From contig NZ_CAMLHC010000031.1 in NCBI RefSeq assembly GCF_946479755.1, positions 30,400-94,399 of the forward strand: DNA of 64,000 bases, in the 5' to 3' direction. This document shows, in pieces, positions 17,888 to 29,752 of the stretch. Position numbers and translations under genes: made by a program. Source of the DNA: an uncultured Chitinophaga sp. (lineage in GTDB: Bacteria; Bacteroidota; Bacteroidia; Chitinophagales; Chitinophagaceae). Each line of letters begins with the position of its first letter. Positions within the stretch are counted from its first letter, which is position 1. The notes under the pieces were generated by a model. That model did no database searches. It saw nothing but the letters and a program-made list of their open reading frames with translations, and was not told the origin of the DNA.

Positions 17888-17971
17888 ATGATGACTGTAT
17901 TACTGGTACTCGCGGGCCTGGCCTGCTTTGCCCTGTTCTTTGCTTCTGTCGATTATTTTGAAAAAATCTGA
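17888..17971 (+). CDS. 27-residue single-span membrane peptide in the kdp operon
   Basis: The short frame encodes MMTVLLVLAGLACFALFF then ASVDYFEKI. It has one hydrophobic span and a conserved-looking acidic/aromatic tail. It sits 10 nt after the preceding gene and 14 nt before kdpF. It is not KdpF itself, which follows, but has the same size and topology, so it may be a second small subunit or stabiliser of the Kdp complex. Function is inferred from position only. Confidence 0.6.
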   Translation: MMTVLLVLAGLACFALFFASVDYFEKI

Positions 17972-17985
17972 TAAACAAATCTGTT

Positions 17986-18063
17986 ATGACCGCCTTATTC
18001 GTGCTATCGATATTGGTCTTCGGCTACATGATATATGTACTGCTGAAACCGGAGAAATTCTGA
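17986..18063 (+). CDS. kdpF: Potassium-transporting ATPase KdpF subunit
   Basis: A 25-residue peptide, MTALFVLSILVFGYMIYVLL then KPEKF, with a single membrane span and the canonical C-terminal KPEKF of KdpF. It stabilises the KdpFABC complex in the inner membrane. It lies 47 nt upstream of kdpA. Its size explains why it is easily missed in annotation. Confidence 0.9.
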   Translation: MTALFVLSILVFGYMIYVLLKPEKF

Positions 18064-18110
18064 GACGGCCTTCTGTGGCCGCATGCAACATGCTTTTTAA
18101 CTAATTAGAA

Positions 18111-19826
18111 ATGACAACAGAAATTTTAGGCGTTATTGCCACCTATGGACTAACATTACTACTGGCCTGGCCGCTGGCGAGGTATATCGTAAAGGTATTC
18201 AAAGGCGAAAAAACCTGGTCCGACTTTATGGCTCCCATGGAGCGGCTGTTCTTTAAGATTTCCGGGATCGATCCCAAAGAGGAAATGACCTGGAAAGAAC
18301 ATTTAAAAGCATTGCTGACCATCAACCTGGTGTGGTTTGTTTATGCTTTTTTTATGCTGATGTTCCAGGACAAGCTGCCGCTGAACCCGGATGGTAATCC
18401 GGGCCAGTCGGCAGACCTGGCGTTTAACACCGCCATCAGTTTCCTGGTGAACTGTAACCTGCAGCACTATTCCGGTGAAACCGGCGTGACCTACCTCACC
18501 CAGTTGTTTGTACTGGCTTTCCTGCAATTTGTGAGCGCTGCCACTGGTATCGCCGCACTGATCGTCGTATTCAAAGCATTTAAGGAAAAGACCACGACCA
18601 AACTGGGCAACTTCTGGGATATTTTCCTGAAGACCAACACCCGTATTCTTTTACCCTTCTGCGTTATCATAGCGCTGATACTGGCGTTTAACGGTACGCC
18701 TGCCAGCTTCGACGGTAAAGACACTGTGGTAACGATGCAGGGCGACACCGTAAACGTATCCCGCGGCCCTGTGGCCGGATTTGTGGCTATCAAACACCTG
18801 GGCACCAATGGTGGCGGATGGTTCGGCGCCAACTCCTGCCACCCGCTGGAAAACCCCAACTATGTTACCTGGATGACCGAAATGTTTGCACAGGTAGTGA
18901 TTCCTATCGCTATGGTATTTGCGCTGGGGATGTTCATCAACCGCCGCAAATTTGCTTATGTCATTTTCGGGGTGATGACCATCGGGATGATATGCCTGCT
19001 GATACCCACCATGATGGCGGAGATAAACGGTAACCCGGCTATTGCGCATATGGGCATACAACAGGTTACCGGCGCCATGGAAGGCAAGGAGGTCCGCTTC
19101 GGCCCTGCTGCCACCGGTTACTGGAGCACGGTTACCACGATCATCTCCACCGGTTCTATCTGCGGTTTCCACGACAGCACCATGCCGATGACCGGCCTGA
19201 TGGAGCTGCTGGGTATGATGCTGAACTGCTTCTATGGTGGTTGTGGCGTGGGTATTCTTAACTATTACATCTTTATCATCATCGCAGTGTTTATTTCCGG
19301 CCTGATGGTAGGCCGTACGCCTGAGCTGATGGGACATAAGCTGGAGGCCAGAGAGGTGAAGATCGCGGCGATCATCACGCTGCTGTCACCCTTCCTGATA
19401 TTGGCGGGCACGGCCCTCTCCTCCTGGGTACTGGCTCATCACCCGGAAGCCAATTGGGCCGTGAAGCCGTCAGCCTGGCTGAACAACCCCGGCTATCATG
19501 GATTCTCCGAGATGCTGTATGAATATACTTCGTCCAACGCCAACAACGGCTCCGGTTTCGAAGGCCTCGGCGACGGCAACGTATTCTGGAACGTATCCAC
19601 CGGCTTTGTGCTGATACTGGGCAGGTTCCTGCCGATCATCGGTCCTGTGGCCATCGCGGGTATTATGGCATCCAAAAAACACATCCCGGAATCCGCCGGC
19701 ACCCTGCGTACAGATTCGATCACTTTCGGCGCTATGACGTTTGCCGTGATCGTGGTACTGACTGCCTTGTCCTATTTCCCTGCACTGGCGCTGGGCCCGA
19801 TTGCAGAGTATTTCTCCCTGTACTGA
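18111..19826 (+). CDS. kdpA: Potassium-transporting ATPase KdpA, channel-like subunit
   Basis: A 571-residue polytopic membrane protein of normal KdpA length, with the selectivity-filter-type loop NGGGWFGANSCHPLENPN and related loops YSGETGV and SICGFHDSTMP. KdpA takes up potassium through a channel-like pore and passes it toward the KdpB pump. It is followed after 25 nt by kdpB. Confidence 0.97.
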   Translation: MTTEILGVIATYGLTLLLAWPLARYIVKVFKGEKTWSDFMAPMERLFFKISGIDPKEEMTWKEHLKALLTINLVWFVYAFFMLMFQDKLPLNPDGNPGQSADLAFNTAISFLVNCNLQHYSGETGVTYLTQLFVLAFLQFVSAATGIAALIVVFKAFKEKTTTKLGNFWDIFLKTNTRILLPFCVIIALILAFNGTPASFDGKDTVVTMQGDTVNVSRGPVAGFVAIKHLGTNGGGWFGANSCHPLENPNYVTWMTEMFAQVVIPIAMVFALGMFINRRKFAYVIFGVMTIGMICLLIPTMMAEINGNPAIAHMGIQQVTGAMEGKEVRFGPAATGYWSTVTTIISTGSICGFHDSTMPMTGLMELLGMMLNCFYGGCGVGILNYYIFIIIAVFISGLMVGRTPELMGHKLEAREVKIAAIITLLSPFLILAGTALSSWVLAHHPEANWAVKPSAWLNNPGYHGFSEMLYEYTSSNANNGSGFEGLGDGNVFWNVSTGFVLILGRFLPIIGPVAIAGIMASKKHIPESAGTLRTDSITFGAMTFAVIVVLTALSYFPALALGPIAEYFSLY

Positions 19827-19851
19827 TGATAAACTATAACGAACAATTACC

Positions 19852-21900
<2,049 letters not shown>

Positions 21901-21921
21901 TTAAAAGAAAAAATTAAGAAG

Positions 21922-22485
21922 ATGAAAAAGTATCTCCTGCCCTCTGTTAAACTGACCGTTCTCCTGCTGGTACTGCTGGCAGGCATCTACCCGCTCTTCA
22001 TCGCCGGCATCGCTAAAATGGCGCCCGGTAAAGGTGGCGGTGTAACGGTAACGCATAATGGAAAAGTAGTAGGGTATGAAAATATAGGACAGAAATTCAC
22101 CGATGATAAATACTTCTGGTCCCGCCCCAGCACCGTGGATTACAATGCCGCCGGTTCCGGCGGTTCCAACAAGGCGCCCGGCAACCCGGACTATCTGAAG
22201 ACTGTGGCGGAAAGGATAGACACTTTCCTCGCACACAACCCGGACGTGAAAAAGGCCGACATCCCGGCGGAACTGGTGACCGCTTCCGCCAGCGGCCTGG
22301 ACCCGCACCTCTCTCCTGCTGCGGCTTACGTGCAGATTGCCCGCGTGGCCAAAGCCAGGGGCATTGCACCGGAAAAACTGAAACAGCTGGTAGACGCCAA
22401 CACAAAAGCGCCTGTGCTGGGTATGCTCGGCCCTTCTACTGTCAACGTGCTTAAACTGAACGTCGCCCTCGACGAGTTGAAATAA
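21922..22485 (+). CDS. kdpC: Potassium-transporting ATPase KdpC subunit
   Basis: A 187-residue protein with one N-terminal membrane span and a periplasmic domain containing FTDDKYFWSRPS, DIPAELVTASASGLDPHLSP and VNVLKLN, all KdpC hallmarks. KdpC is the accessory subunit that promotes ATP binding or complex stability. Confidence 0.97.
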   Translation: MKKYLLPSVKLTVLLLVLLAGIYPLFIAGIAKMAPGKGGGVTVTHNGKVVGYENIGQKFTDDKYFWSRPSTVDYNAAGSGGSNKAPGNPDYLKTVAERIDTFLAHNPDVKKADIPAELVTASASGLDPHLSPAAAYVQIARVAKARGIAPEKLKQLVDANTKAPVLGMLGPSTVNVLKLNVALDELK

Positions 22486-22540
22486 ATAACAGGTTTCCGG
22501 TGAGCTATCACCGGAAATCTATCTAACCTATATAAAATTT

Positions 22541-23629
22541 ATGAAGAAGATTTTACTGCTGGTCGCTATCATGGCTGCCGCTATCACCCTTTTTGCCCAA
22601 ACGGAACCAACGACAGAGAAAGAAAAAGAGAAAGGTAAACTGACATTTTCCGGTTATGCCGAAGCCTATTACAGCTATGATTTTAATCAGCCGGCCAATC
22701 ATACCAAACCCGGATACCTGTATAATTTCAACCGGCACAATGAACTGAACCTTAACCTGGCCATGCTGAAAGCCAATTATACCTCCGACCGGGTGCGCGG
22801 GAACATCGCGCTGATGGCGGGTACCTATGCCCAGTACAACCTGGCGGCCGAACCGTCCATCTTCCAGTACGTTTATGAAGCGAATGTAGGCGTGAGAGTA
22901 GGTAAAAACGTGTGGATCGACGCCGGTATCATGCCTGCCCACATTGGCTTTGAAAGCGCTATCGGGAAAGACTGCTATACGCTTACCCGCAGTATGCTGG
23001 CGGAAAACTCTCCCTACTATGAAACCGGCGCCAAAATCACCTGGACACCGAATGAAAAATGGTCATTCGCCGCGATGTACCTCAATGGCTGGCAGCGTAT
23101 CAAACGGGTGGACGGTAACCAGACGCCTAATTTCGGTACACAGGTCACTTTCAAACCATCCGGTAAAGTACTGCTGAACTGGAGCACTTATGTAGGCAAC
23201 GACCTCCCCGACAGCACCCGCCGGATGCGTTATTTTAACAACCTTTATGGTACCTTTGGTATAACAGATAAATTCAGCCTGATAGCGGGGATAGATTACG
23301 GTCTGCAACAGAAAGCCAAAGGCAGCAGCGACTTGTCTAACTGGTATACGCCCATCGTTATAGCCCGTTACGCGTTTACCGATAAGCTGGCGGCAGCAGG
23401 AAGAGTGGAATATTTCAACGATGCAGATGGCGTGGTGATCGCAACAGATACCCCACATGGATTTCAGACTACCGGTTATTCCCTTAACCTCGATTTCACA
23501 CCCGTCAGCAATGTGATGTTTCGTATAGAAGGAAGGATGTTTAACGGAAGGGACAAAACCTTCATCAAAGGAACAGATCTTAAAAACAACAATGCAGCTG
23601 TAACGGCATCGCTGGCAGTGTGGTTTTAA
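22541..23629 (+). CDS. Outer-membrane beta-barrel porin encoded in the kdp operon
   Basis: A 362-residue secreted protein: signal peptide ending LFAQ, a short charged linker (EKEKEKGK), then alternating amphipathic strands such as LTFSGYAEAYYSYDF and a C-terminal aromatic residue (SLAVWF), as in outer-membrane barrels of the BBP2/porin-like type. It is commonly found with kdp genes in Bacteroidota and may let potassium cross the outer membrane; that role is inference. kdpC ends 55 nt upstream and the KdpD-like sensor starts 6 nt downstream. Confidence 0.85.
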   Translation: MKKILLLVAIMAAAITLFAQTEPTTEKEKEKGKLTFSGYAEAYYSYDFNQPANHTKPGYLYNFNRHNELNLNLAMLKANYTSDRVRGNIALMAGTYAQYNLAAEPSIFQYVYEANVGVRVGKNVWIDAGIMPAHIGFESAIGKDCYTLTRSMLAENSPYYETGAKITWTPNEKWSFAAMYLNGWQRIKRVDGNQTPNFGTQVTFKPSGKVLLNWSTYVGNDLPDSTRRMRYFNNLYGTFGITDKFSLIAGIDYGLQQKAKGSSDLSNWYTPIVIARYAFTDKLAAAGRVEYFNDADGVVIATDTPHGFQTTGYSLNLDFTPVSNVMFRIEGRMFNGRDKTFIKGTDLKNNNAAVTASLAVWF

Positions 23630-23635
23630 TTTATC

Positions 23636-24760
23636 ATGACAGCAAAAGAACAACAGGTACAACACTACCTTGATCTGGCCAACCGCAGCGGCCGGGGTAA
23701 GTTCAAGATCTACATCGGCATGAGCGCCGGTGTGGGCAAGACTTACCGCATGTTGCAGGAAGCGCATGCCATGCTGAGGAACGGTATCAATATCCAGATC
23801 GGATATATAGAAACGCACGGGCGTACGGAAACACACGCCCTGCTGGAAGGCCTGCCTGCGATCCCCCGCAGGCAGGTTTTCTATAAAGGCAAGATGCTGG
23901 ATGAGATGGACCTCAACACTATCCTGCTGCTGGCGCCGGAATGGGTGGTGGTGGATGAACTGGCGCATACCAATATCCCCGGTTCCAAAAACGAAAAGCG
24001 CTGGCAGGATGTGATAGACCTGCTCAATGCCGGCATCAACGTCATTTCGGCGGTCAACATACAACATATCGAGAGCATCAACCAGGAGGTGAAAGCCATC
24101 ACCGGTGTAGAAGTGAAAGAGCGGGTGCCCGACAGTATGCTGCAAATGGCCGACGAAGTGGTGAACATCGACCTCACCGCCGATGAGCTGATCACCCGGC
24201 TGAAAGAAGGGAAAATCTATGACCAGTCCAAGGTAGAGACGGCCCTGCGGAACTTCTTCCAGGCAGATAAGATCCTGCAGCTGCGGGAGCTGGCGCTGAA
24301 AGAAGTAGCTACGCAGGTAGAAAGAAAAGTGGAGACCGAGGTGCCCCGCAGCCAGCAGCTGCGCCACGAGTCTTTCCTCGCCTGTATCTCCACCAACGAT
24401 GAAGTGGCCCGTAAGGTGATCCGGAAAACGGCCCGCCTTGCAGCTTATTATCATGCCGACTGGTTTGTGCTGTACGTACAGACGCCGCGGGAAAGCGTGG
24501 AAAAGATACCCCTGGCCGCGCAGCGTCACCTGATCAATAACCTGAAGCTGGCCACAGAGTTAGGCGCGGAAGTTGTGCAGGAACAAGATGCGCGTATTTC
24601 AGATGCGATCATCCGGGTGGCGCTGGATAAACAGATCACCACCGTTTGTATCGGCAAACCGCATATCAGTTTGTTCCGGATCATCCTTCGGACCAACCTG
24701 TTTAACCAGCTGCTGAAAACACTTTCTTCCAACGACATAGATTTGATTATCCTGTCATGA
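23636..24760 (+). CDS. kdpD: KdpD N-terminal sensor protein without kinase domain
   Basis: A 374-residue soluble protein equal to the cytoplasmic N-terminal part of KdpD: the KdpD domain with its Walker-like IYIGMSAGVGKTYRML and VVVDELAHTNIPGSKN (residues ~15-220), then a universal-stress-protein-like domain (~245-374). No membrane or histidine-kinase region follows; that function is supplied by the next gene, whose ATG overlaps this stop by 4 nt. It probably senses potassium or ATP status and acts with that kinase as a split KdpD. Confidence 0.9.
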   Translation: MTAKEQQVQHYLDLANRSGRGKFKIYIGMSAGVGKTYRMLQEAHAMLRNGINIQIGYIETHGRTETHALLEGLPAIPRRQVFYKGKMLDEMDLNTILLLAPEWVVVDELAHTNIPGSKNEKRWQDVIDLLNAGINVISAVNIQHIESINQEVKAITGVEVKERVPDSMLQMADEVVNIDLTADELITRLKEGKIYDQSKVETALRNFFQADKILQLRELALKEVATQVERKVETEVPRSQQLRHESFLACISTNDEVARKVIRKTARLAAYYHADWFVLYVQTPRESVEKIPLAAQRHLINNLKLATELGAEVVQEQDARISDAIIRVALDKQITTVCIGKPHISLFRIILRTNLFNQLLKTLSSNDIDLIILS

Positions 24761-26466
24761 GTACACTGAGGTTAAAAACGAAGATTACTTTGGGGGTGTT
24801 GTTCCTCTATATTATGCTGCTGATTGTCAGTGTACTGGGATATTATTACCTGAACCGGCTGACCGATAAGGCGAAGATCATCCTGAAAGACAACTATGAG
24901 TCGCTGGAGTATGCCAAGAACATGATGGTAGCGCTGGAAGACCTGCCGGTGCATAGAGCGCAGGCCCTGCAGCAATTCGCCTCCAACCTGAAACAGCAGC
25001 AGGCCAATGTGACCGAACGCGGAGAGCGTACCGCCACGGCTACGGTAACGGCTATCTTTGAAAAGATGCAGAAAGACAGCGTGGTCAATCCCGGCGATGT
25101 AGCGGCGATCAAAAATGGTATTTATACCATCATGGACCTCAACATGAACGCCATTGTCGGAAAGAACGAGCTGGTAAAACGAACGGCCGACCATGCGTTG
25201 TTATATATCGCTATCATCAGCGGGGTGTGTTTCCTGCTGGGCTTCACTTTCGTGTACAACTTCCCCGGTTACATTGCCAATCCTATCGTGGCGCTGACCG
25301 AGGCTATCAAAGGTATTTCCAATAAACAATACAGCAAGCGGCTGCATTTTAAGTCCAACGATGAATTCGGGGAGCTGGCCGCCGCTTTTAACACCATGGC
25401 CCAGCGGCTGGATGAATATGAGCACAGCAATATTGCCCGTATCACTTTTGAAAAGCAACGTGCCGAAGCGGTGATCAGCAGCCTGAAAGATGCCACCATT
25501 GGTTTTGATACACAAAACACCGTGCTCTTTGCCAATACGCAGGCCTTGCAGCTGTTGAGTATGCCGGAGAAAGAGCTGATCGGTCATTCCGCAGATGAGA
25601 TCGCGAAGCAGAATGACCTGCTGCGTTTCCTGATCAATCCCCGGGAGAATGTGCCACTGAAGATCGTTGTAGAGGGCAAGGAATGTTTCTTTACACAGGA
25701 GGTGGCTGATATCCGGCATGAAGATAATCGTATAGGCTATGTGGTGATCCTTAAAAATATTACGGCTTTTAAGGAGCAGGACCTGGCTAAAACACACTTT
25801 ATCGCAACTATCTCCCATGAATTAAAAACGCCGCTGGCGTCGTCCGACTTCAGCATCAAATTGCTGGAAGACGAGCGCATCGGCACGTTGAAGCCGGAGC
25901 AGCGGGAGTTACTGGAAAGTATGAAGCAGGACAACCAGCGGATGATCAAGATTGTGAGTGAGCTGCTGGACCTCTCGCAGGTGGAGAGTGGTAATATCCA
26001 GCTGCAGCCGCAGCCTGTCACTGCTTTAAATATTGTACAGTATGCGCTGGACACGGTGCAGAAGCAAGCCGCCCAGCGGGAGATCACTATCCGGCAGCAT
26101 GTACCGGAGGTATTGCCCCGGGTGATGGCCGATGTGGAAAAAACCGCGTGGGTGCTGGTCAACCTGCTGACCAACGCTATCCGCTACTCTACCTTGAAAT
26201 CGGCGATAGACCTGAAGGTGGAGGATACCGGCACCAACATGATATCTTTCTCTGTGCAGGATTACGGCAAAGGCATACCGTTGGCTTTCCGTGACCGGAT
26301 ATTTGAACGGTTTTTCCAGGTTCCCGGGGGAAAGGGGCATAAAGGAAATGGCCTTGGACTGGCCATTTCCAAAGAGTTTATAGAAGCGCAGGGCGGTGTG
26401 ATCGGCGTTGCCAGTGAAGAAGGCAAGGGCAGCCTGTTTTATTTCACCTTGCCGGCGGCGCAGTAA
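24757..26466 (+). CDS. HAMP-PAS sensor histidine kinase paired with KdpD sensor
   Basis: A 569-residue membrane kinase: span near 7-29, periplasmic helical region, second span near 148-170, HAMP domain, a PAS-like region (~240-345), HisKA with the phospho-acceptor in ISHELKTPLASSD, and an HATPase with NLLTNAIRYS and GNGLGLAISKEF. It overlaps the KdpD-sensor gene by 4 nt and is translationally coupled. Together the two likely replace single-chain KdpD. No kdpE-like response regulator is present in the window. Confidence 0.92.
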   Translation: MSTLRLKTKITLGVLFLYIMLLIVSVLGYYYLNRLTDKAKIILKDNYESLEYAKNMMVALEDLPVHRAQALQQFASNLKQQQANVTERGERTATATVTAIFEKMQKDSVVNPGDVAAIKNGIYTIMDLNMNAIVGKNELVKRTADHALLYIAIISGVCFLLGFTFVYNFPGYIANPIVALTEAIKGISNKQYSKRLHFKSNDEFGELAAAFNTMAQRLDEYEHSNIARITFEKQRAEAVISSLKDATIGFDTQNTVLFANTQALQLLSMPEKELIGHSADEIAKQNDLLRFLINPRENVPLKIVVEGKECFFTQEVADIRHEDNRIGYVVILKNITAFKEQDLAKTHFIATISHELKTPLASSDFSIKLLEDERIGTLKPEQRELLESMKQDNQRMIKIVSELLDLSQVESGNIQLQPQPVTALNIVQYALDTVQKQAAQREITIRQHVPEVLPRVMADVEKTAWVLVNLLTNAIRYSTLKSAIDLKVEDTGTNMISFSVQDYGKGIPLAFRDRIFERFFQVPGGKGHKGNGLGLAISKEFIEAQGGVIGVASEEGKGSLFYFTLPAAQ

Positions 26467-29400
26467 TTACGGGCAGGTAGCGATGTGCGCTTCAATAGCA
26501 GGTTTAAAGTGATTGAATAATTCTTCTATCCGCGCAGCTTTGCGGGAAATTTCCTCATAATTGTTGTCGAGAACGACGCCCCTGTTGATTTCATGCGCCA
26601 GCTGTACGGCTTCATGCATGGAAACGAAGCCCAGGTTGCCTTTCAGCTGGTGCGCGATGTTACCCACTTCATGCCAGTTTTTTTCCTCGATATATTGCCG
26701 CATTTGAGAGATGTAATTGGGCATGGTGAGCACCAGCTCTTCCAGTACAATTTTCACTTCATCTTCGGCTACCGCCTGATGGATAAACTCGAAGCTGATA
26801 GGTGGTTTTTCATCCCGTCGGGGGGGTGAGGGTGGCGGGGTACTGTTGTCAGCGCCGGTTGGGTTAGACAGGTGTTGCGCCGGATCGGGGCGGTGTTCCG
26901 GTTGTGGACCCTGGTCGTTGCTGTTGCCGGTAGAAGCCTGAATTTTGCGGAACAGGTCCTCTTTTTCAAAGGGCTTGGACACGTAGTCGTTCATCCCGGC
27001 CTGCAGGCAGCGTTCCCTTTCGCCATCAAGTGCGGAAGCAGTGAGGGCAATGATGCTGGTATTGATTCCGTTGTTACGGATAGCACGGGTGGTTTCATAA
27101 CCATCCATGCCGGGCATTTGTAGGTCCATAATGATGCAATTATAGGATTTGGTACTTAATATTTCGAGTGCGGCCATGCCACTGTCGGCAACGTCTATGC
27201 GGGAGCATCCGCCTTTCTTCAGCGTGTAGTAGGCTACCTGCTGATTGATACGGTTGTCTTCCACGATCAGGACAGACAGTCCCCGCAGCGGTAATGCAAG
27301 GGAGGACGATTGCGGCTGTCCTTGTTGGTGCGGCTGCGGAAAAGGATTTTTAGTGAAAGGTAGCTCAAAATAGAATACGGAGCCGGTGTCGGGGCTGCTC
27401 TCTACTTTGAGGGTGCCGTTTTGCAGGTCTATCAGGTGTTTGCAGATGGTGAGCCCCAGGCCGGTGCCGCCAAAATCGCGGCTGTTGCCTTTGTGGCTCT
27501 GGGAGAAGCTCTCAAAGATGACCTCCAGTTTATCCGCCGGTATGCCGATGCCGGTGTCTTTCACTTCGAAGCCTATCCGGACGCCGGAGTTGTTTTTGTC
27601 TGCAGATACGAGTGTAACCGTGACCGTTACATATCCTTTGGGAGTGAATTTAATAGCGTTTTCGATGAGGTTGGTGAGGATCTGGCGCAGCCTTACCGCG
27701 TCGCCCAGCAGCTCTGCGGGCATGTTTTCCGCGGTGCGGACGTTGAAGACCAGTCCTTTTTCCCGGGCTTGCAGCTGCAGGGGGAAAACGGTGCTGTTCA
27801 TCACCTCGCGGAGGTTGAACGGTTCGCTGACCACTTCCAGTTTGCCTGCTTTTATTTTGGAGAAATCGAGTATTTCGTTGATGATGACCAGCAGGTTTTC
27901 GGCGGAGCGCCGGATGGCGGTCACATATTCCTGCTGAATGGGGGAAAGTGCTTTTTCCTGCAGCAGGAGTTGCGTCATGCCTACGATACCGTTCATGGGC
28001 GTACGGATTTCGTGGCTCATATTGGCCAGGAAGGTTTCCTGGCTTTTCTGCGCTTCCACTGCTTTTTCGCGGGCTTCTTTTTCCTGCTGGAGGTAGAGTG
28101 TTTTCTCGGTGAGGTCGGTGCCGATGCAGCAGATGCCAATCATTTCGTGGCTGGCATTGCGGAGGGGGAACATGGTGAGCAGGAAGTGGAATGTTTTCCC
28201 GTCGATGGTGAGGGTTTCTTCCGTTTTTTCCCTGGCGCCGGTTTCCATCACTTTGCGGCTCATGGCGGCATAGCGTTCTACCCAGGGGTAGCGGAGCTCC
28301 GCGTCTGTTTTACCGACGATATCTTCTTTGCTGACGTTCATTACCTCCATGAAGCGGTTGTTGACCAGCAAGTAGTTGCCGGGCATGTCTTTCACGAACA
28401 TCATGGAGGGCATATTGTCCAGGATGGCTTCCAGTCGTTTCTGGAGGTACTGCACATGTTGTTCCTTGCGATATTCCTGGTCAATGTCGCGGACGATGCA
28501 TTGAAATTCTTTACGGCCGTTTTCACCGGTGAGGAGGTAGGCCAGTTGCTCTACCCATTTTTTCTGCCCGGTGCGGGTAACGATTTCGAAGCGGAGCGAC
28601 GAGTATTCGTCACCGTTTTCCAGCTGTTGCAGGTAGAAGGTTTTCAGCCGTTCGAATTCTTTGTCTTCCAGCAGCAGGGAATAATGTTTGCCTTTGAGGG
28701 TGGTATTGGGATAGCCGGTCAGTTGTTCCGCGCGGGGGCTGACGTAGGTGAAGAAGCCGTGTATGGTGGATTTGTAGATAATGGGTTCGGCTTCTTCCGC
28801 GAGGCGTTTGAAGGTTTGTTCGCTTTTTAGCAGCTGGTTGCTCCAGGTCTTTATTCTGTGCAGTAATTTAAAGATATAGCGGGCCTCTCCTACCAGGAGG
28901 ATGAGCATGAAGGCGCTGATGATCAGCGTTACCCGGAAAGACCAGGTAGTATAGGAGGAGTCGTTACTGTTGCGTTGGAGCAGTTCCCGTTGTTCCGCCT
29001 GAATGTAACCGGCCACGAGGTCGCGCAGGCTGTCTGTCTGCGCGGTGAATGCCGGGCTGACCACCATTTCCTGTGCTTTGGCCGGGTTGGTGGCTGCTAT
29101 GGTTACGATCTGCAGTTTGGTATGGCGCCGCTGGAGCAGCAGTTTTTGGATAGCCTGGAGGTAGCCTTGCTGGGAGGTGGTATTGTGCCTGTTGCCGGAC
29201 AGGTGTTGAAGTGCCTGTTGGATGCTGTCCTGCAGCAGGGCATCTTCGAGGGGGATGTTGCCGTTGCTGAGCAGGTGGTCTTTGATGCCGGCGGTGCTTT
29301 TATAATCCAGTATGGCGATGGCCCGGACCTGATTAGTGATGTTCTGGCTGTTGGTGATCCAGTTGACGGCGGCGTTGGTCCTTTTTTGTACCATCCCGGC

Positions 29401-29475
29401 ATAAAATATGAAGCCGCTGAGTACCATGAGCACGGCTATCACGAGGGTTATGACGGTGAGGGCAATATTTCTCAT
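26467..29475 (-). CDS. Hybrid sensor histidine kinase with PAS, REC and HPt domains
   Basis: A 1002-residue hybrid kinase. Order: two membrane spans (~5-28 and ~180-200) around a helical periplasmic sensor, two PAS domains (~205-325 and ~340-455), HisKA with acceptor His near 488 (NMSHEIRTPMNGIVG), HATPase (FGGTGLGLTICKHL near 672), a receiver with CIIMDLQMPGMDGYE near 783, and a C-terminal HPt domain with AHQLKGNLGF near 943. It can run a full phosphorelay inside one chain; the partner regulator is not in the window. Its stop codon directly abuts the stop of the convergent kdp kinase gene. Confidence 0.94.
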   Translation of the reverse strand: MRNIALTVITLVIAVLMVLSGFIFYAGMVQKRTNAAVNWITNSQNITNQVRAIAILDYKSTAGIKDHLLSNGNIPLEDALLQDSIQQALQHLSGNRHNTTSQQGYLQAIQKLLLQRRHTKLQIVTIAATNPAKAQEMVVSPAFTAQTDSLRDLVAGYIQAEQRELLQRNSNDSSYTTWSFRVTLIISAFMLILLVGEARYIFKLLHRIKTWSNQLLKSEQTFKRLAEEAEPIIYKSTIHGFFTYVSPRAEQLTGYPNTTLKGKHYSLLLEDKEFERLKTFYLQQLENGDEYSSLRFEIVTRTGQKKWVEQLAYLLTGENGRKEFQCIVRDIDQEYRKEQHVQYLQKRLEAILDNMPSMMFVKDMPGNYLLVNNRFMEVMNVSKEDIVGKTDAELRYPWVERYAAMSRKVMETGAREKTEETLTIDGKTFHFLLTMFPLRNASHEMIGICCIGTDLTEKTLYLQQEKEAREKAVEAQKSQETFLANMSHEIRTPMNGIVGMTQLLLQEKALSPIQQEYVTAIRRSAENLLVIINEILDFSKIKAGKLEVVSEPFNLREVMNSTVFPLQLQAREKGLVFNVRTAENMPAELLGDAVRLRQILTNLIENAIKFTPKGYVTVTVTLVSADKNNSGVRIGFEVKDTGIGIPADKLEVIFESFSQSHKGNSRDFGGTGLGLTICKHLIDLQNGTLKVESSPDTGSVFYFELPFTKNPFPQPHQQGQPQSSSLALPLRGLSVLIVEDNRINQQVAYYTLKKGGCSRIDVADSGMAALEILSTKSYNCIIMDLQMPGMDGYETTRAIRNNGINTSIIALTASALDGERERCLQAGMNDYVSKPFEKEDLFRKIQASTGNSNDQGPQPEHRPDPAQHLSNPTGADNSTPPPSPPRRDEKPPISFEFIHQAVAEDEVKIVLEELVLTMPNYISQMRQYIEEKNWHEVGNIAHQLKGNLGFVSMHEAVQLAHEINRGVVLDNNYEEISRKAARIEELFNHFKPAIEAHIATCP

Positions 29476-29752
29476 TAGACTTTTGGTTTCACAGACTAGT
29501 TTGCTGTTTTGGCCGGGGTTGTTTCCCCGTTGGAGGATTCATTCCTGAAATTTACCTAAAAAAAAGCATTATTGTTGTTCATCTTGTTCATTTCCGGGAT
29601 GCGGTACATGTAAAGAATATGTGTTATCAATATGAACTTTTATGTAACTTTCGCGCCGAAAAGGAGGTGTTTAGGAATATTTTAACCAATTCTTTTACAA
29701 TCATTCCAATATATTTGCCTAATATTCTTTTTCCTAAGTATTAAAATATTTT

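Noticed and set aside
23063..24529. 488-codon leftward frame over the barrel and KdpD-sensor genes
   Set aside because: Spans the junction of two clearly real rightward genes and has no recognisable motif.
27421..28830. 469-codon rightward frame inside the hybrid kinase
   Set aside because: Antisense to PAS, HisKA and HATPase motifs; Phe/Gly/Val-rich mirror composition.
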